A stretch of DNA of 39,083 nucleotides, from positions 1 through 39,083 of the forward strand of contig CADBTW010000061.1 in assembly GCA_902797695.1 (NCBI GenBank), given 5' to 3'. A model generated the notes under the pieces. That model was not told where the DNA came from, did no database searches, and worked only from the letters and a program-made list of their open reading frames with translations. Within the stretch, counting starts at the first letter, position 1. Every line of letters starts with the position of its first letter. Below, one piece after another: positions 7,195 through 14,635 of the stretch. The DNA is from an uncultured Sutterellaceae bacterium. Lineage in GTDB: Bacteria > Pseudomonadota > Gammaproteobacteria > Burkholderiales > Burkholderiaceae_F. A program made the translations under genes and the position numbers.

Positions 7195-7458
7195 ACGGGA
7201 AGCCTCAAGACCCCGAAGTCCCTTCAGAAGACGACGGAGCAGGGCGCCGCGACCAGTGTCCTTCTCGCGGTTTCCCCACTGCTCGAAGGCGTGGGCGGAA
7301 GGTATTTCGAAGACTGCAACGAGAGCAGGATGGTCGAAAGGCGCCCAACTGAATTTTCGGGCGGCGTCGCGCCCTATGCCCTGGATCCCGGGAACGCCCG
7401 GAGGCTTTGGAGCATGGCGGAAACGCTGCTTTCAGAGGAAGGGATCCGGGCTTCGTAG
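7195..7458 (+). pseudogene. C-terminal remnant of a short-chain dehydrogenase/oxidoreductase
   Basis: In the frame ending at TAG 7456-7458 the translation contains KTTEQGAATSVLLA, SPLLEGVGGRYFEDCNE and GVAPYALDPGNARRLWSMAE. This is the C-terminal signature of SDR-family oxidoreductases annotated as retinol/protochlorophyllide reductase-like. The frame is stopped by TGA at 7192 and no N-terminal Rossmann half is present upstream, so about 87 codons remain of a gene that should have about 300. It lies between the porin terminator and the convergent second porin. The N-terminal part was probably lost when neighbouring genes were inserted or rearranged. Confidence 0.72.
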
Positions 7459-7474
7459 GAAGGCCCGGATCCTT
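7441..7474 (-). terminator. hairpin downstream of second porin (probable end of nik-porin transcript)
   Basis: GGATCCGGGC (7442-7451) and GCCCGGATCC (7463-7472) form a perfect 10-bp stem. On the minus strand it is followed by CTTCCTCTG, a poor U tract. A second inverted pair, GTTCCCC/GGGGAAC (7478-7504), lies between it and the porin stop. The stem overlaps the end of the SDR remnant. Termination is plausible but not certain. Confidence 0.5.
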
Positions 7475-7508
7475 CCGGTTCCCCAGGCGGTCCGGGCGGG
7501 GAACGCGT

Positions 7509-8636
7509 CTAGAACTTGTGGACGAGGCCGGTTGAGAGGATCACGCGGTTAGTCGTCGTTTCGCCGTCATCGAGCGCCCCGGTGCCCTTCGCGTAGGAGA
7601 GGTTCCCGTAAACGCTCGTGCGCTTGGAGAATCGGTAGTGGGCGCCGACCGCGGCGACATAGCGCTTGTAGTCGCCGTCAGCCCCGGTCTCGGCTCCCTT
7701 GTTCTTCCCGTCGAGGTACTGGAAGGACGCCTTGCAGCTCGTCGCCCCGACGTCATAGGTCGCGCCGATGAAGCCCGCGATCCCTTCCATTCCGCGGCCG
7801 GAATCGTCGAACGCCGGCGTGTCGTAGATGACGTCGGAGAACTGGCTGTAATTCTTGAACCAGTTCGCGCCCGCGTAGAGCGTGAACGGGCCCTTCCCCG
7901 GGGTCCAAGTCGCGGCGGCCTTCACGGAGTACTGGTTGCGGTTAGGCTTCGTCGTGGCTTCCTTCGCGTGGCCGACGTAATAGGACTCGGCGCCGAGGAT
8001 CGCCTTCGCTTCCGACCCGTCCCAGCGGATGTAGACGGCGCCGTAGTGGTCGTCCGCGGCAAGGCCCGTGGTCTCCTGCTTCGAAAGGCCCGCGAGCGAA
8101 TAGAAGGCGCCGGCTTCGAACCCCGCGAACTTGGGCGAAACGTAGTAGAGCGAATTGTCGTAGCGGTTCCAGGTGAAGGCCTGCGTTCCCTGGAGGCCCG
8201 CGTCCGTGAAGGCGCCTTCAAACGGGTCGAAGTCCCAGTACTTCGAGACCGACCCGCAGGTGGAGAGGGGGGACCCCATGCGGCCAGCGCCGAATTCGCC
8301 CCAGGCTCCCGAGAGGTAGAGGCGGGCTTCGCGCCCGAAGAGCCTCCCGCCCTGGCCGGAGGTGCCGGCGTCAGACGCGAACCCGGACTCGAGCTGGAAG
8401 CCGACCTTCGTGCTTCCGATCATTTCCGAGCCCTTCAGCCCCCAGCGGGAGCCGCTGTACATGCCGGATGTCATCTCGAACTGGTCGGAAGAGGAGCCTT
8501 TCGGCGCGTCCATCGTATGGGTGTAGGCGAAGCCCGTGTCGATCCTTCCGTAGAGCGTGACGGAGGGAGCGGCGGAGGCGACGCCGAACGACGCCGCAAG
8601 GGCAGCCGCAACGGCGCATTTGGTCAAATTTTTCAT
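7509..8636 (-). CDS. outer-membrane general porin, paralogue of the upstream one
   Basis: A 375-residue porin, the same length as the one at 5911-7038 and clearly related along its length. Shared motifs include SRWGLKGSE, GTSGQGG.LFGREA, KYWDF.PFE and LYYVSPKF. The signal peptide ends ASA|APS (about residue 22). The C-terminus HKF ends in Phe. AAGGAAAG lies 6 bases before the ATG. The nikE stop is only 58 bases upstream with no obvious terminator between, so it is probably the last gene of the nickel-transport transcript and may provide the outer-membrane path for the metal complex. That role is inferred from position only. Confidence 0.92.
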   Translation of the reverse strand: MKNLTKCAVAAALAASFGVASAAPSVTLYGRIDTGFAYTHTMDAPKGSSSDQFEMTSGMYSGSRWGLKGSEMIGSTKVGFQLESGFASDAGTSGQGGRLFGREARLYLSGAWGEFGAGRMGSPLSTCGSVSKYWDFDPFEGAFTDAGLQGTQAFTWNRYDNSLYYVSPKFAGFEAGAFYSLAGLSKQETTGLAADDHYGAVYIRWDGSEAKAILGAESYYVGHAKEATTKPNRNQYSVKAAATWTPGKGPFTLYAGANWFKNYSQFSDVIYDTPAFDDSGRGMEGIAGFIGATYDVGATSCKASFQYLDGKNKGAETGADGDYKRYVAAVGAHYRFSKRTSVYGNLSYAKGTGALDDGETTTNRVILSTGLVHKF

Positions 8637-8694
8637 GGTCTTTCCTTTTTGTCTCGTCAGCCTCGGTGGCCGGCCTTTTCGTTATGGGAAACTC

Positions 8695-9492
8695 TTATCC
8701 GGTCCCGTCCGGAGCCACTTTCCCCGCCTTCGCCTCGGTTTCGAACGGAAGGACCGAGCGGAGGAGCTGCGTCGCCACGCGGCTTCTGACTCGGGAACTC
8801 CCGGCCGTTTCGACATCCTCCACGACTTTCCCTTCCCCGAGGAAGAGGATCCGCGGGCAGAGGTTCGCGATCGCGCAGAGATCGTGCGAAATGAAGATCC
8901 AGGTCGAGTCCGGCGTGTGGAGTTTCTTGAGGAGCCTCAGGATCCCGGCCTGCACCGGAACGTCGAGCGAGCTCACCGCTTCGTCGAAGAGGACGATTTC
9001 GGGGTTCGCCGCGAGGGCCCTCGCGATGCAGACACGCTGCAGCTGGCCGCCTGAAAGCTGGTGCGGGTAGCGGTCGGCGTAGCTCTCGGGGAGCTCGACC
9101 GCGCGGAGAAGTTCCTCCGCCCTTCCCTTCGGCTTTTCCCTGAGGATCCGGAGCGGCTCCTCGATCACCTGCCGCACGGTCCAGCTCGGGTTCGCGGAAT
9201 CGGCGTAGTCCTGCATCACGATGCTCATGCGGGCCGGGTGGCTCTTCCGCCAGCGGGACGCTGGAATCCCTTCGATCAGCATTTCGCCTCGGCTCGGTTC
9301 GTCGAGCCCGATGATGAGGCGCCCGAGGGTCGACTTTCCGACGCCTGAGGGTCCCGCGAGCCCGACGATCTCCCCGCGCCGGATCCGGAAATCCACGTCG
9401 GTAAAGAAATCCTTGTATTTCCTGAGGAACAGAGTCGGAAGCAGGTAGCTCTTCGCGATGTGCCGGGCTTCGATAAGGACGGGATTGGTCAT
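8695..9492 (-). CDS. nikE: nickel/peptide-type ABC transporter ATP-binding protein NikE
   Basis: A 265-residue ATPase of the oligopeptide/nickel ABC family. It has Walker A GPSGVGKS, the Q loop (VMQDYADSANP), signature LSGGQLQR, Walker B IVLFDEAVSSLD and the switch His in FISHDL. It shares a 4-base overlap with nikD upstream (9489-9492), so the two are translationally coupled. With NikD it would power import through NikBC at the inner membrane. The family assignment is firm; the nickel assignment rests on the NikA-like binding protein at the head of the operon. Confidence 0.88.
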   Translation of the reverse strand: MTNPVLIEARHIAKSYLLPTLFLRKYKDFFTDVDFRIRRGEIVGLAGPSGVGKSTLGRLIIGLDEPSRGEMLIEGIPASRWRKSHPARMSIVMQDYADSANPSWTVRQVIEEPLRILREKPKGRAEELLRAVELPESYADRYPHQLSGGQLQRVCIARALAANPEIVLFDEAVSSLDVPVQAGILRLLKKLHTPDSTWIFISHDLCAIANLCPRILFLGEGKVVEDVETAGSSRVRSRVATQLLRSVLPFETEAKAGKVAPDGTG

Positions 9493-10307
9493 GGCGCCAG
9501 CCTCCCTTCAAAGCACCTGCGGAAGGCCTTCTCCATGTCGCCGCGGGTCCCGGCGAGATAAGCCGTGTAGGGGTCCTCGGGGTGGACGAGAAGGTCCGCG
9601 GTGCCGTAGCCGACCCGCTTCCCCTTCTGCATGACGAGAACCCGTTCGCAGAGCGCCTGCACGGCCCCGAGGTCGTGGGAAACGAAGAGGAGCGCGGTGC
9701 CTGAGAGTTCCAGCAGCTTCCTGAAGGCGTCGATCGCACCCCGCACGTTCTCGGTGTCGAGGGCGCTTGTCGGTTCGTCCGCGATGAGGACCTTCGGCTT
9801 CGTGAAGAGCGCGATGGAGAGCATCGCGCGCTGGAGCTGGCCGCCCGAGAGTTCGCAGCTGTACGACTCCCGCACCTTCTTCGGGTCGAGGTTGAGCGCC
9901 TCGAGCGCCGCGTCCACCGCCTCGGCCCGCTCAGGTTTTCCGGAACGCGGCATCGCGACGAGGGCGGACTCGTCAAGCTGGGAGCCAAGCCGGACGAGCG
10001 GATCGAACGCGCTCATTGCCTGCTGCACGAGGTACATCGCCTCGTGCCCGAGCACTTTCGACCGATGCATGCCGAGCGGCTGCGGGTCGCCAAGGAACCG
10101 CGCTTCGCCCGTCACGTCGAATGTCGGTGGAACAAGCCCGAAGATCGAGCGGGAAAGCGCGGTTTTCCCCGCGCCCGACTCGCCGACGATCCCAAGCGAC
10201 TCGCCTTCGAAGAGCTCGAACGAAACCCGGTCGACGATTCTCCTGCGAAGCTTTCCGGAAACGACATCGATGGACCGGTCACGCACGGTAAGGATCGGGG
10301 AAGTCAT
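9489..10307 (-). CDS. nikD: nickel/peptide-type ABC transporter ATP-binding protein NikD
   Basis: A 272-residue ATPase: Walker A GESGAGKT, signature LSGGQLQR, Walker B VLIADEPTSALD, switch His in FVSHDL, and the C-terminal stretch typical of oligopeptide/nickel ATPases (HPEDPYTAYLAGT). It overlaps nikC (ATGA type) at 10304-10307 and nikE at 9489-9492. It is the partner of NikE; each ATPase contacts one permease subunit. Confidence 0.88.
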   Translation of the reverse strand: MTSPILTVRDRSIDVVSGKLRRRIVDRVSFELFEGESLGIVGESGAGKTALSRSIFGLVPPTFDVTGEARFLGDPQPLGMHRSKVLGHEAMYLVQQAMSAFDPLVRLGSQLDESALVAMPRSGKPERAEAVDAALEALNLDPKKVRESYSCELSGGQLQRAMLSIALFTKPKVLIADEPTSALDTENVRGAIDAFRKLLELSGTALLFVSHDLGAVQALCERVLVMQKGKRVGYGTADLLVHPEDPYTAYLAGTRGDMEKAFRRCFEGRLAP

Positions 10308-11146
10308 TCTTCGGGCCTCCCGGATGCCTGGGTGTCGAAGGCGTCGCGGAGGGCGTCCCCGAGGAAATTGAACGCCGCGACGACGAGAAGGATCGCAACG
10401 CCGGGGGCCGCCATCTGGCCCGGATAGGCGAAAAGCACGCCCTTCGCCTCAGAAAGCATCATGCCCCACTCGGGTGCCGGAGGCTGGACACCGAGGCCGA
10501 GGAAGGAGAGTGTGGAGATGTCCAGAACCACGGCCCCGGTGTCAAGCGTAAGCAGTACGAAGAACTCCCCGGCCGCGACCGGGAAGAGATGGCGGAAAAG
10601 GACGCCGGCGGGGCTTTCGCCCGCGGTCTCGGCGAACGTCACGTATCCGGAAAGCTTCGCCTTCCGGATAACCGCCCGCATCATGCGGGCGTACCAGGCC
10701 CATTTCGACGCGATGCAGGCGATCACGATGTTCCCGAGCCCGGGTCCGAGGATTCCGACCATCGCAAGGATCAGCACTTCGCTCGGGAAAGACATGAAGA
10801 AGTCTGCGAACCGCATGAGGGCGGAATCCGTTTTTCCGCCCGCGGTTCCGGCGATTCCGCCGTAGAGCGCCCCGATCACCGAGGTCGCGATCATCGCGAG
10901 AATCGACGTGTAGACCGTCGTCCGGATGCCCCAGATGATCCGGGAAAGCGTGTCCCGCCCCAGGTGGTCAGTTCCGAAGGGGTGGAGCGCGGAGGGTCCG
11001 AGGAGCTTCTGCATCGGGTCCATGGCGACCGGGTCCCCGAGCGGAAGGACCGGCGCGAAGAGCCCGACAAGCAGCACGACGCCGAGGAACGTGAGCATGA
11101 TCCGGCCGGTCCAGCCTGCCCAGAGCCTTGAGAGCACGCGCTTCAT
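10304..11146 (-). CDS. nikC: nickel/peptide-type ABC transporter permease NikC
   Basis: A 280-residue inner-membrane permease of the DppC/NikC type. It has an N-terminal transmembrane segment, the family motif HPFGTDHLGRDTLSRIIWG, several hydrophobic segments, and the EAA-like cytoplasmic loop that docks an ATPase (TFAETAGESPAGVLFRHLFP). It overlaps nikB and nikD by 4 bases each. It forms the translocation channel with NikB. Confidence 0.88.
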   Translation of the reverse strand: MKRVLSRLWAGWTGRIMLTFLGVVLLVGLFAPVLPLGDPVAMDPMQKLLGPSALHPFGTDHLGRDTLSRIIWGIRTTVYTSILAMIATSVIGALYGGIAGTAGGKTDSALMRFADFFMSFPSEVLILAMVGILGPGLGNIVIACIASKWAWYARMMRAVIRKAKLSGYVTFAETAGESPAGVLFRHLFPVAAGEFFVLLTLDTGAVVLDISTLSFLGLGVQPPAPEWGMMLSEAKGVLFAYPGQMAAPGVAILLVVAAFNFLGDALRDAFDTQASGRPEE

Positions 11147-12087
11147 TTCGCGCTCCCGTTAAGCGCCATCCGCTCGCGGGGATCGAGCCACGCGATGAAG
11201 AGGTCGGAGGCGAGGTTGAAGAGCACGAAGAGCGTCGACGTGATCAGCACGTAGGCCTCGATCACCGGGAAGTCGCGGTTGAAGATCGCGGAAACGCAGA
11301 GCCTCCCGATCCCGGGCCAGGCGAAGATGCATTCGACGACGAACGCTCCCGCGACGAGCTTAGGGATCGACATGCCGAGGGAAACCGCGGCGCCCCGGAG
11401 AGAATTAAGGAGCACGTGGGCCGTGATTGTCCGCTCGGGGAGTCCGCGCGAGCGGGCGAAGAGCACCCAGTTCTGGTGCTTCGTCTCGATCATCTCGGTC
11501 CGGATGAGCCGGGCATAGGTCGAGATGTAGGCGAGCGACAGCGTCGCCGCGGGCAGCACCACGGACGAGAGCCCGTTCCGGCCGCTCGTCGGGAAAAGGT
11601 CGAACTTCACCGCGAAGAGCCACATGAGGAGCATGCCGGCCCAGAACGCGGGGAAGGCGGACGTGAGGAAGATGAGGCTCCGGATCGCGGCGTCAGTTCT
11701 GGAGCCCGGGTGCCGTGCGCAAAGAACTCCTGAAACAGTCGCGACCACCGCTGTGATGAGGAGCGCGGCAAACGCGAGCTCAAGCGTCGCGGGAAGCGCC
11801 GCGGCGATGTCCCCCGCGACGTCTCGGCCCGTGATGTAGCTTTTCCCAAGGTCCCCGTGGAGGACGCCCGAGACCCAGTGGCCGTATCGCGTGAGGAACG
11901 GCTGGTCGAGCCCGAGCTCGTGGCGCGTGAGCGCGATGAGCTCCGGGGTCGGCACCATGGCGTTCTCTCGGATCGAGACCTCCGCCGGATCCGAGGGGGA
12001 GAGCGCTTCGAGGCTGAACACCGCGATCGTGATCCCGAAGAGAATCGGGACGAGGATCGCGATCCGCCTGAGGAAGATCTTCAGCAT
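11143..12087 (-). CDS. nikB: nickel/peptide-type ABC transporter permease NikB
   Basis: A 314-residue permease of the DppB/NikB type. It begins with the membrane segment RRIAILVPILFGITIAVFSL, has the periplasmic part GHWVSGVLHGDLGKSYITG, then a binding-protein-dependent permease domain with the ATPase-docking loop (LFARSRGLPERTITAHVLLN), and ends in LDPRERM. It lies 14 bases after the nikA stop and overlaps nikC. Confidence 0.88.
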   Translation of the reverse strand: MLKIFLRRIAILVPILFGITIAVFSLEALSPSDPAEVSIRENAMVPTPELIALTRHELGLDQPFLTRYGHWVSGVLHGDLGKSYITGRDVAGDIAAALPATLELAFAALLITAVVATVSGVLCARHPGSRTDAAIRSLIFLTSAFPAFWAGMLLMWLFAVKFDLFPTSGRNGLSSVVLPAATLSLAYISTYARLIRTEMIETKHQNWVLFARSRGLPERTITAHVLLNSLRGAAVSLGMSIPKLVAGAFVVECIFAWPGIGRLCVSAIFNRDFPVIEAYVLITSTLFVLFNLASDLFIAWLDPRERMALNGSAK

Positions 12088-12101
12088 GGCGGGGGAGACC
12101 G

Positions 12102-13703
12102 CTACTTGCCGGACTTCACGACGGACATCTGCTCGAACGGAATCTCGTACTGGGAAACCGCGAAGTCGACCCCCGTGATGCGGGGCGAATAGACCGCCTT
12201 CGTCCTCGAGTAGGAGACCGGGATGTAGACGCCGGCCTTGTGGATCCGGGTGATGATGTCGGTAGCGAGCTCCTCGCGCTTCGCATCGTTCGCTTCGATC
12301 ATGAGCTGCCCGATCTCCTTATCGATCACGGGCTTGTCAGGAAGCCCCATCTGGGCCTGGTAGTCGCCGTGCGCCGGGATGCGCCAGGAGGAGAAGTAGC
12401 TCTGCGGGTCGTACGGGGCGCCCCAGGAGAGCGAGTACTGGAGGTCGAATTCGCCGGTCCTCTGCCGGTCGAGGAACGCCTGCTTCTCCTCGCCCACCAC
12501 CTTCATCTCGACCCCGATCTTCTTGAGGTCAGCCTGGAGGGCCTCGGCGATCGACTTCTCCTCGGTGTTCTGGGAGTTGAAGTAGAAGGTGACGGTGCAG
12601 CGCTTCCCGGCTTTCTCGCGGATGCCGTCAGAGCCCGCCTTCCAGCCGGCGTCATCGAGGATTCTCTTCGAGAGCTCGGGGTCGTACTTGCGGACTTCAA
12701 GCGGGACGTTGCAGAGCGGAACGTTCTTCGCGAAGAGCGTTTCGGCGGCCGTTTCGCGGCCGTTCAGGATTCCCTTCACGACAGCGTCGCGGTTGAAGGC
12801 GTGCTGGATCGCCTCGCGCACCTTCTGGTCCTTTGTGATCGGCTGGTGGGCGTTCAAGAGGATCGCGCGGCTCGCGATAGGCTGGCTGTAGGCGACCTTG
12901 AACTTGCCTTCGTTCTGGAGCTTCGAGAAGGCGTCGGCGGAAAGCTGGTCGCCGTCAGCGCCGAAGATCAGGTCGATTTCGCCCTTCTGGAGCGCGAGGA
13001 GCATCGCCTGGGGATCCGGCATCACGGTCCAGCGGACCTTGGCGGCCTTCGGCTTCTCGCCCCAGTAGCCCTGGTTCACGGTGAAGACCGCGTACTGGTT
13101 GTTCTTATGCTCGGAGAGGACCCAGGGGCCGGTGCCTGCGAGGCAGGAAACGCCGTCCTTCGTGCCGCCCGCCTTCATGCATTTCGGGGAAATGAAGCGG
13201 AACGGACGCACGAGCGAGAGTTCGGTGAGCGTCGGGAAGTACGGATGCTTCAGGTGGAGGACGAAGGTGGAAACGTCCGTCGCCTCGGTCCAGTCGATCT
13301 CGCGGATCATGTCGAGCCAGGCGTGGCGCTTGAAGTTCGCGAGGATCGCGTCGAAGTTCTGCTTCACGGATTCGGCCGTGAAGGGGGTGCCGTCTGTATA
13401 CTTCACGCCCTTCCTGAGATGGAACGTGTAGGTCTTCCCGTCCTTCGAGATGTCCCAGCTTTCGGCGAGCCACGGCTTGATTCTCCCTTCCTTCGTCGTG
13501 ACGATCAGGGGCTCGAACACCATGCCCTGGGCAGACATTTCCCCGAGGTAGAGATGCGGGTTGATGTCGCGCACGTCCTTCATGCTCGCGTAGCGGATGG
13601 TGTCCGCGTCCGCTTTCGGAGCGTCTCCTTTGCCGCAGGAGGTGGCAAGGAAGGCGACCGCGACGAGGGCCGCGCCGGCAGCGAGAAGTTTCTTCGATTT
13701 CAT
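12102..13703 (-). CDS. nikA: nickel ABC transporter substrate-binding lipoprotein NikA
   Basis: A 533-residue SBP of the oligopeptide/nickel family. It resembles E. coli NikA closely at many places: INPHLY, QGMVFEPL, HAWLDMIREID, RPFRFISP, GTGPWVL, GYWGEKP, WGAPYDPQSYFSS, IPAHGDYQAQMGL and ADP/DKPVIDKEIG-type stretches. Residues known to line the nickel-chelate site in E. coli NikA, an Arg in RPFRF, a Trp in WGAPYDP and a His in PAHGDYQ, all have counterparts. The lipobox LATSC shows it is a membrane-anchored lipoprotein, whereas E. coli NikA is soluble. E. coli NikA binds nickel as a complex with two L-histidines. Start: ATG 13703, at the lipoprotein signal; longer frames cross the upstream palindrome. 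Confidence 0.87.
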   Translation of the reverse strand: MKSKKLLAAGAALVAVAFLATSCGKGDAPKADADTIRYASMKDVRDINPHLYLGEMSAQGMVFEPLIVTTKEGRIKPWLAESWDISKDGKTYTFHLRKGVKYTDGTPFTAESVKQNFDAILANFKRHAWLDMIREIDWTEATDVSTFVLHLKHPYFPTLTELSLVRPFRFISPKCMKAGGTKDGVSCLAGTGPWVLSEHKNNQYAVFTVNQGYWGEKPKAAKVRWTVMPDPQAMLLALQKGEIDLIFGADGDQLSADAFSKLQNEGKFKVAYSQPIASRAILLNAHQPITKDQKVREAIQHAFNRDAVVKGILNGRETAAETLFAKNVPLCNVPLEVRKYDPELSKRILDDAGWKAGSDGIREKAGKRCTVTFYFNSQNTEEKSIAEALQADLKKIGVEMKVVGEEKQAFLDRQRTGEFDLQYSLSWGAPYDPQSYFSSWRIPAHGDYQAQMGLPDKPVIDKEIGQLMIEANDAKREELATDIITRIHKAGVYIPVSYSRTKAVYSPRITGVDFAVSQYEIPFEQMSVVKSGK

Positions 13704-13734
13704 GTTTTGCCTCGGGGAGAGGAGGGAAGGGGTG

Positions 13735-13761
13735 TTCATACAAAAATAATGTTTGTATGAA
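13735..13761. promoter_or_regulatory. perfect palindromic operator upstream of nikA
   Basis: TTCATACAAA (13735-13744) and TTTGTATGAA (13752-13761) form a perfect 10-bp inverted repeat around 7 bases, 31 bp before the nikA start. The TCATAC/GTATGA half-sites are those of enterobacterial NikR boxes, but there the order is GTATGA-N16-TCATAC and here it is TCATAC-N13-GTATGA. A nickel-responsive repressor is the natural candidate; no nikR gene is in the window. Confidence 0.65.
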
Positions 13762-13991
13762 ATATACACCTCACATGCCCCTGGATGTGTTGTTTTCCAG
13801 ACAACTCGGGGACAACCGCATCGGTACCGCTTCAAGCGGGCTGCCCAGCGTGATGGTTTGGAAGGTTGCCAAGGCACCCCTGCCGGGTCGGCGACGAGAA
13901 TGCCCTGCAAGGAAGAAAGAAGTGGAAGATGCGCCCGCGCCCTTCAGGAACGAGAAGCGGGACGGAGTGATGATTTTGCAGGGCTTCGGGC

Positions 13992-14026
13992 AAAGAAAAG
14001 CCCCGGCTGCCTTCGCAGCCAGGGCC
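13992..14026 (-). terminator. ssrA: tmRNA terminator
   Basis: On the minus strand, CCCTGGCTGC-GAAG-GCAGCCGGGG is followed by CTTTTCTTT. It lies 10-40 bases past the tmRNA CCA end. The rest of 13762-13991 holds nothing I can assign. Confidence 0.75.
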
Positions 14027-14035
14027 CGGATGTCC

Positions 14036-14402
14036 TGGTGGAGCTGGCGGGAGTCGAACCCGCGTCCGCAAATCGTCCAAGGACGGTTCTACATGCTTAT
14101 CTGATGAACTTTAGAGTCTCGGCCGCGGCCATGCCCTCAGCAGGCCATCCGCGGTCCAGCCGCTTGTTCTCGACCCCGCCGTCACGGCTCCGGCGAAGTA
14201 CCAGCCTGAGAAATATGGCGCTGCTGTCGGTTTTACCCGACCCGGCCCTCAGGCGAACCGGTGCAGCGTCCCGCTGGATTAAGCAGCGAGAGCGTAACGC
14301 TCGTTATTGGCGTTTATTGCTTTCCGAACTGTTTTACGAGGATCTCGGACCTCGGCATGCCCCGTGCCCCTTCGTGACCCACGTCGAAACCAAGGCAGCC
14401 CC
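14036..14402 (-). ncRNA. ssrA: transfer-messenger RNA (tmRNA)
   Basis: A one-piece tmRNA of about 367 nt that rescues stalled ribosomes and tags the nascent protein for proteolysis. The 5' end GGGGCTGCCTTGGTTTCGAC and the 3' end with the T-arm GGGTTCGACTCCCGCC and acceptor AGCTCCACCA are diagnostic. The reading frame at 14311-14279 encodes the tag ANNERYALAA followed by TAA, ending in the usual LAA protease signal. TAAGAT on the minus strand (14413-14418) is positioned as a -10 box; I see no clear -35. The terminator lies at 13992-14026. Confidence 0.97.
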
Positions 14403-14542
14403 GGGAAAACGAATCTTACCCGCTTTCAGGATTTCGTGCGAGGCAGGCCTGGCGCCGGGGGGAAACCCCATGGGCCGGGGCGGGAGCCCCTTCGTGTCCG
14501 GAAAGGGGGCGTCCGGGGCGATTCCGGCCTGCTACCCGGCAA

Positions 14543-14577
14543 GAAAAAATCCCCCCGGCTGCAGGACCGGAGGGATT
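14543..14577 (-). terminator. terminator of dcuC
   Basis: On the minus strand AATCCCTCCGG pairs with CCGGGGGGATT and is followed by a TTTTTTC run (plus-strand A tract at 14543-14549). It is 60 bases after the dcuC stop. Bases 14419-14542 show GC-rich inverted pairs but no gene. Confidence 0.85.
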
Positions 14578-14635
14578 CCATCGTCCCTTCCCCCCGGAAG
14601 GGCGGGAGGAAGGATTTCTTTCAGGCCTGAGGGAA

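Noticed and set aside
7175-7552. Plus-strand 125-codon frame between the porins
   Set aside because: It is Arg/Ser-rich and out of frame with the SDR remnant, which explains the coding signal in this stretch better.
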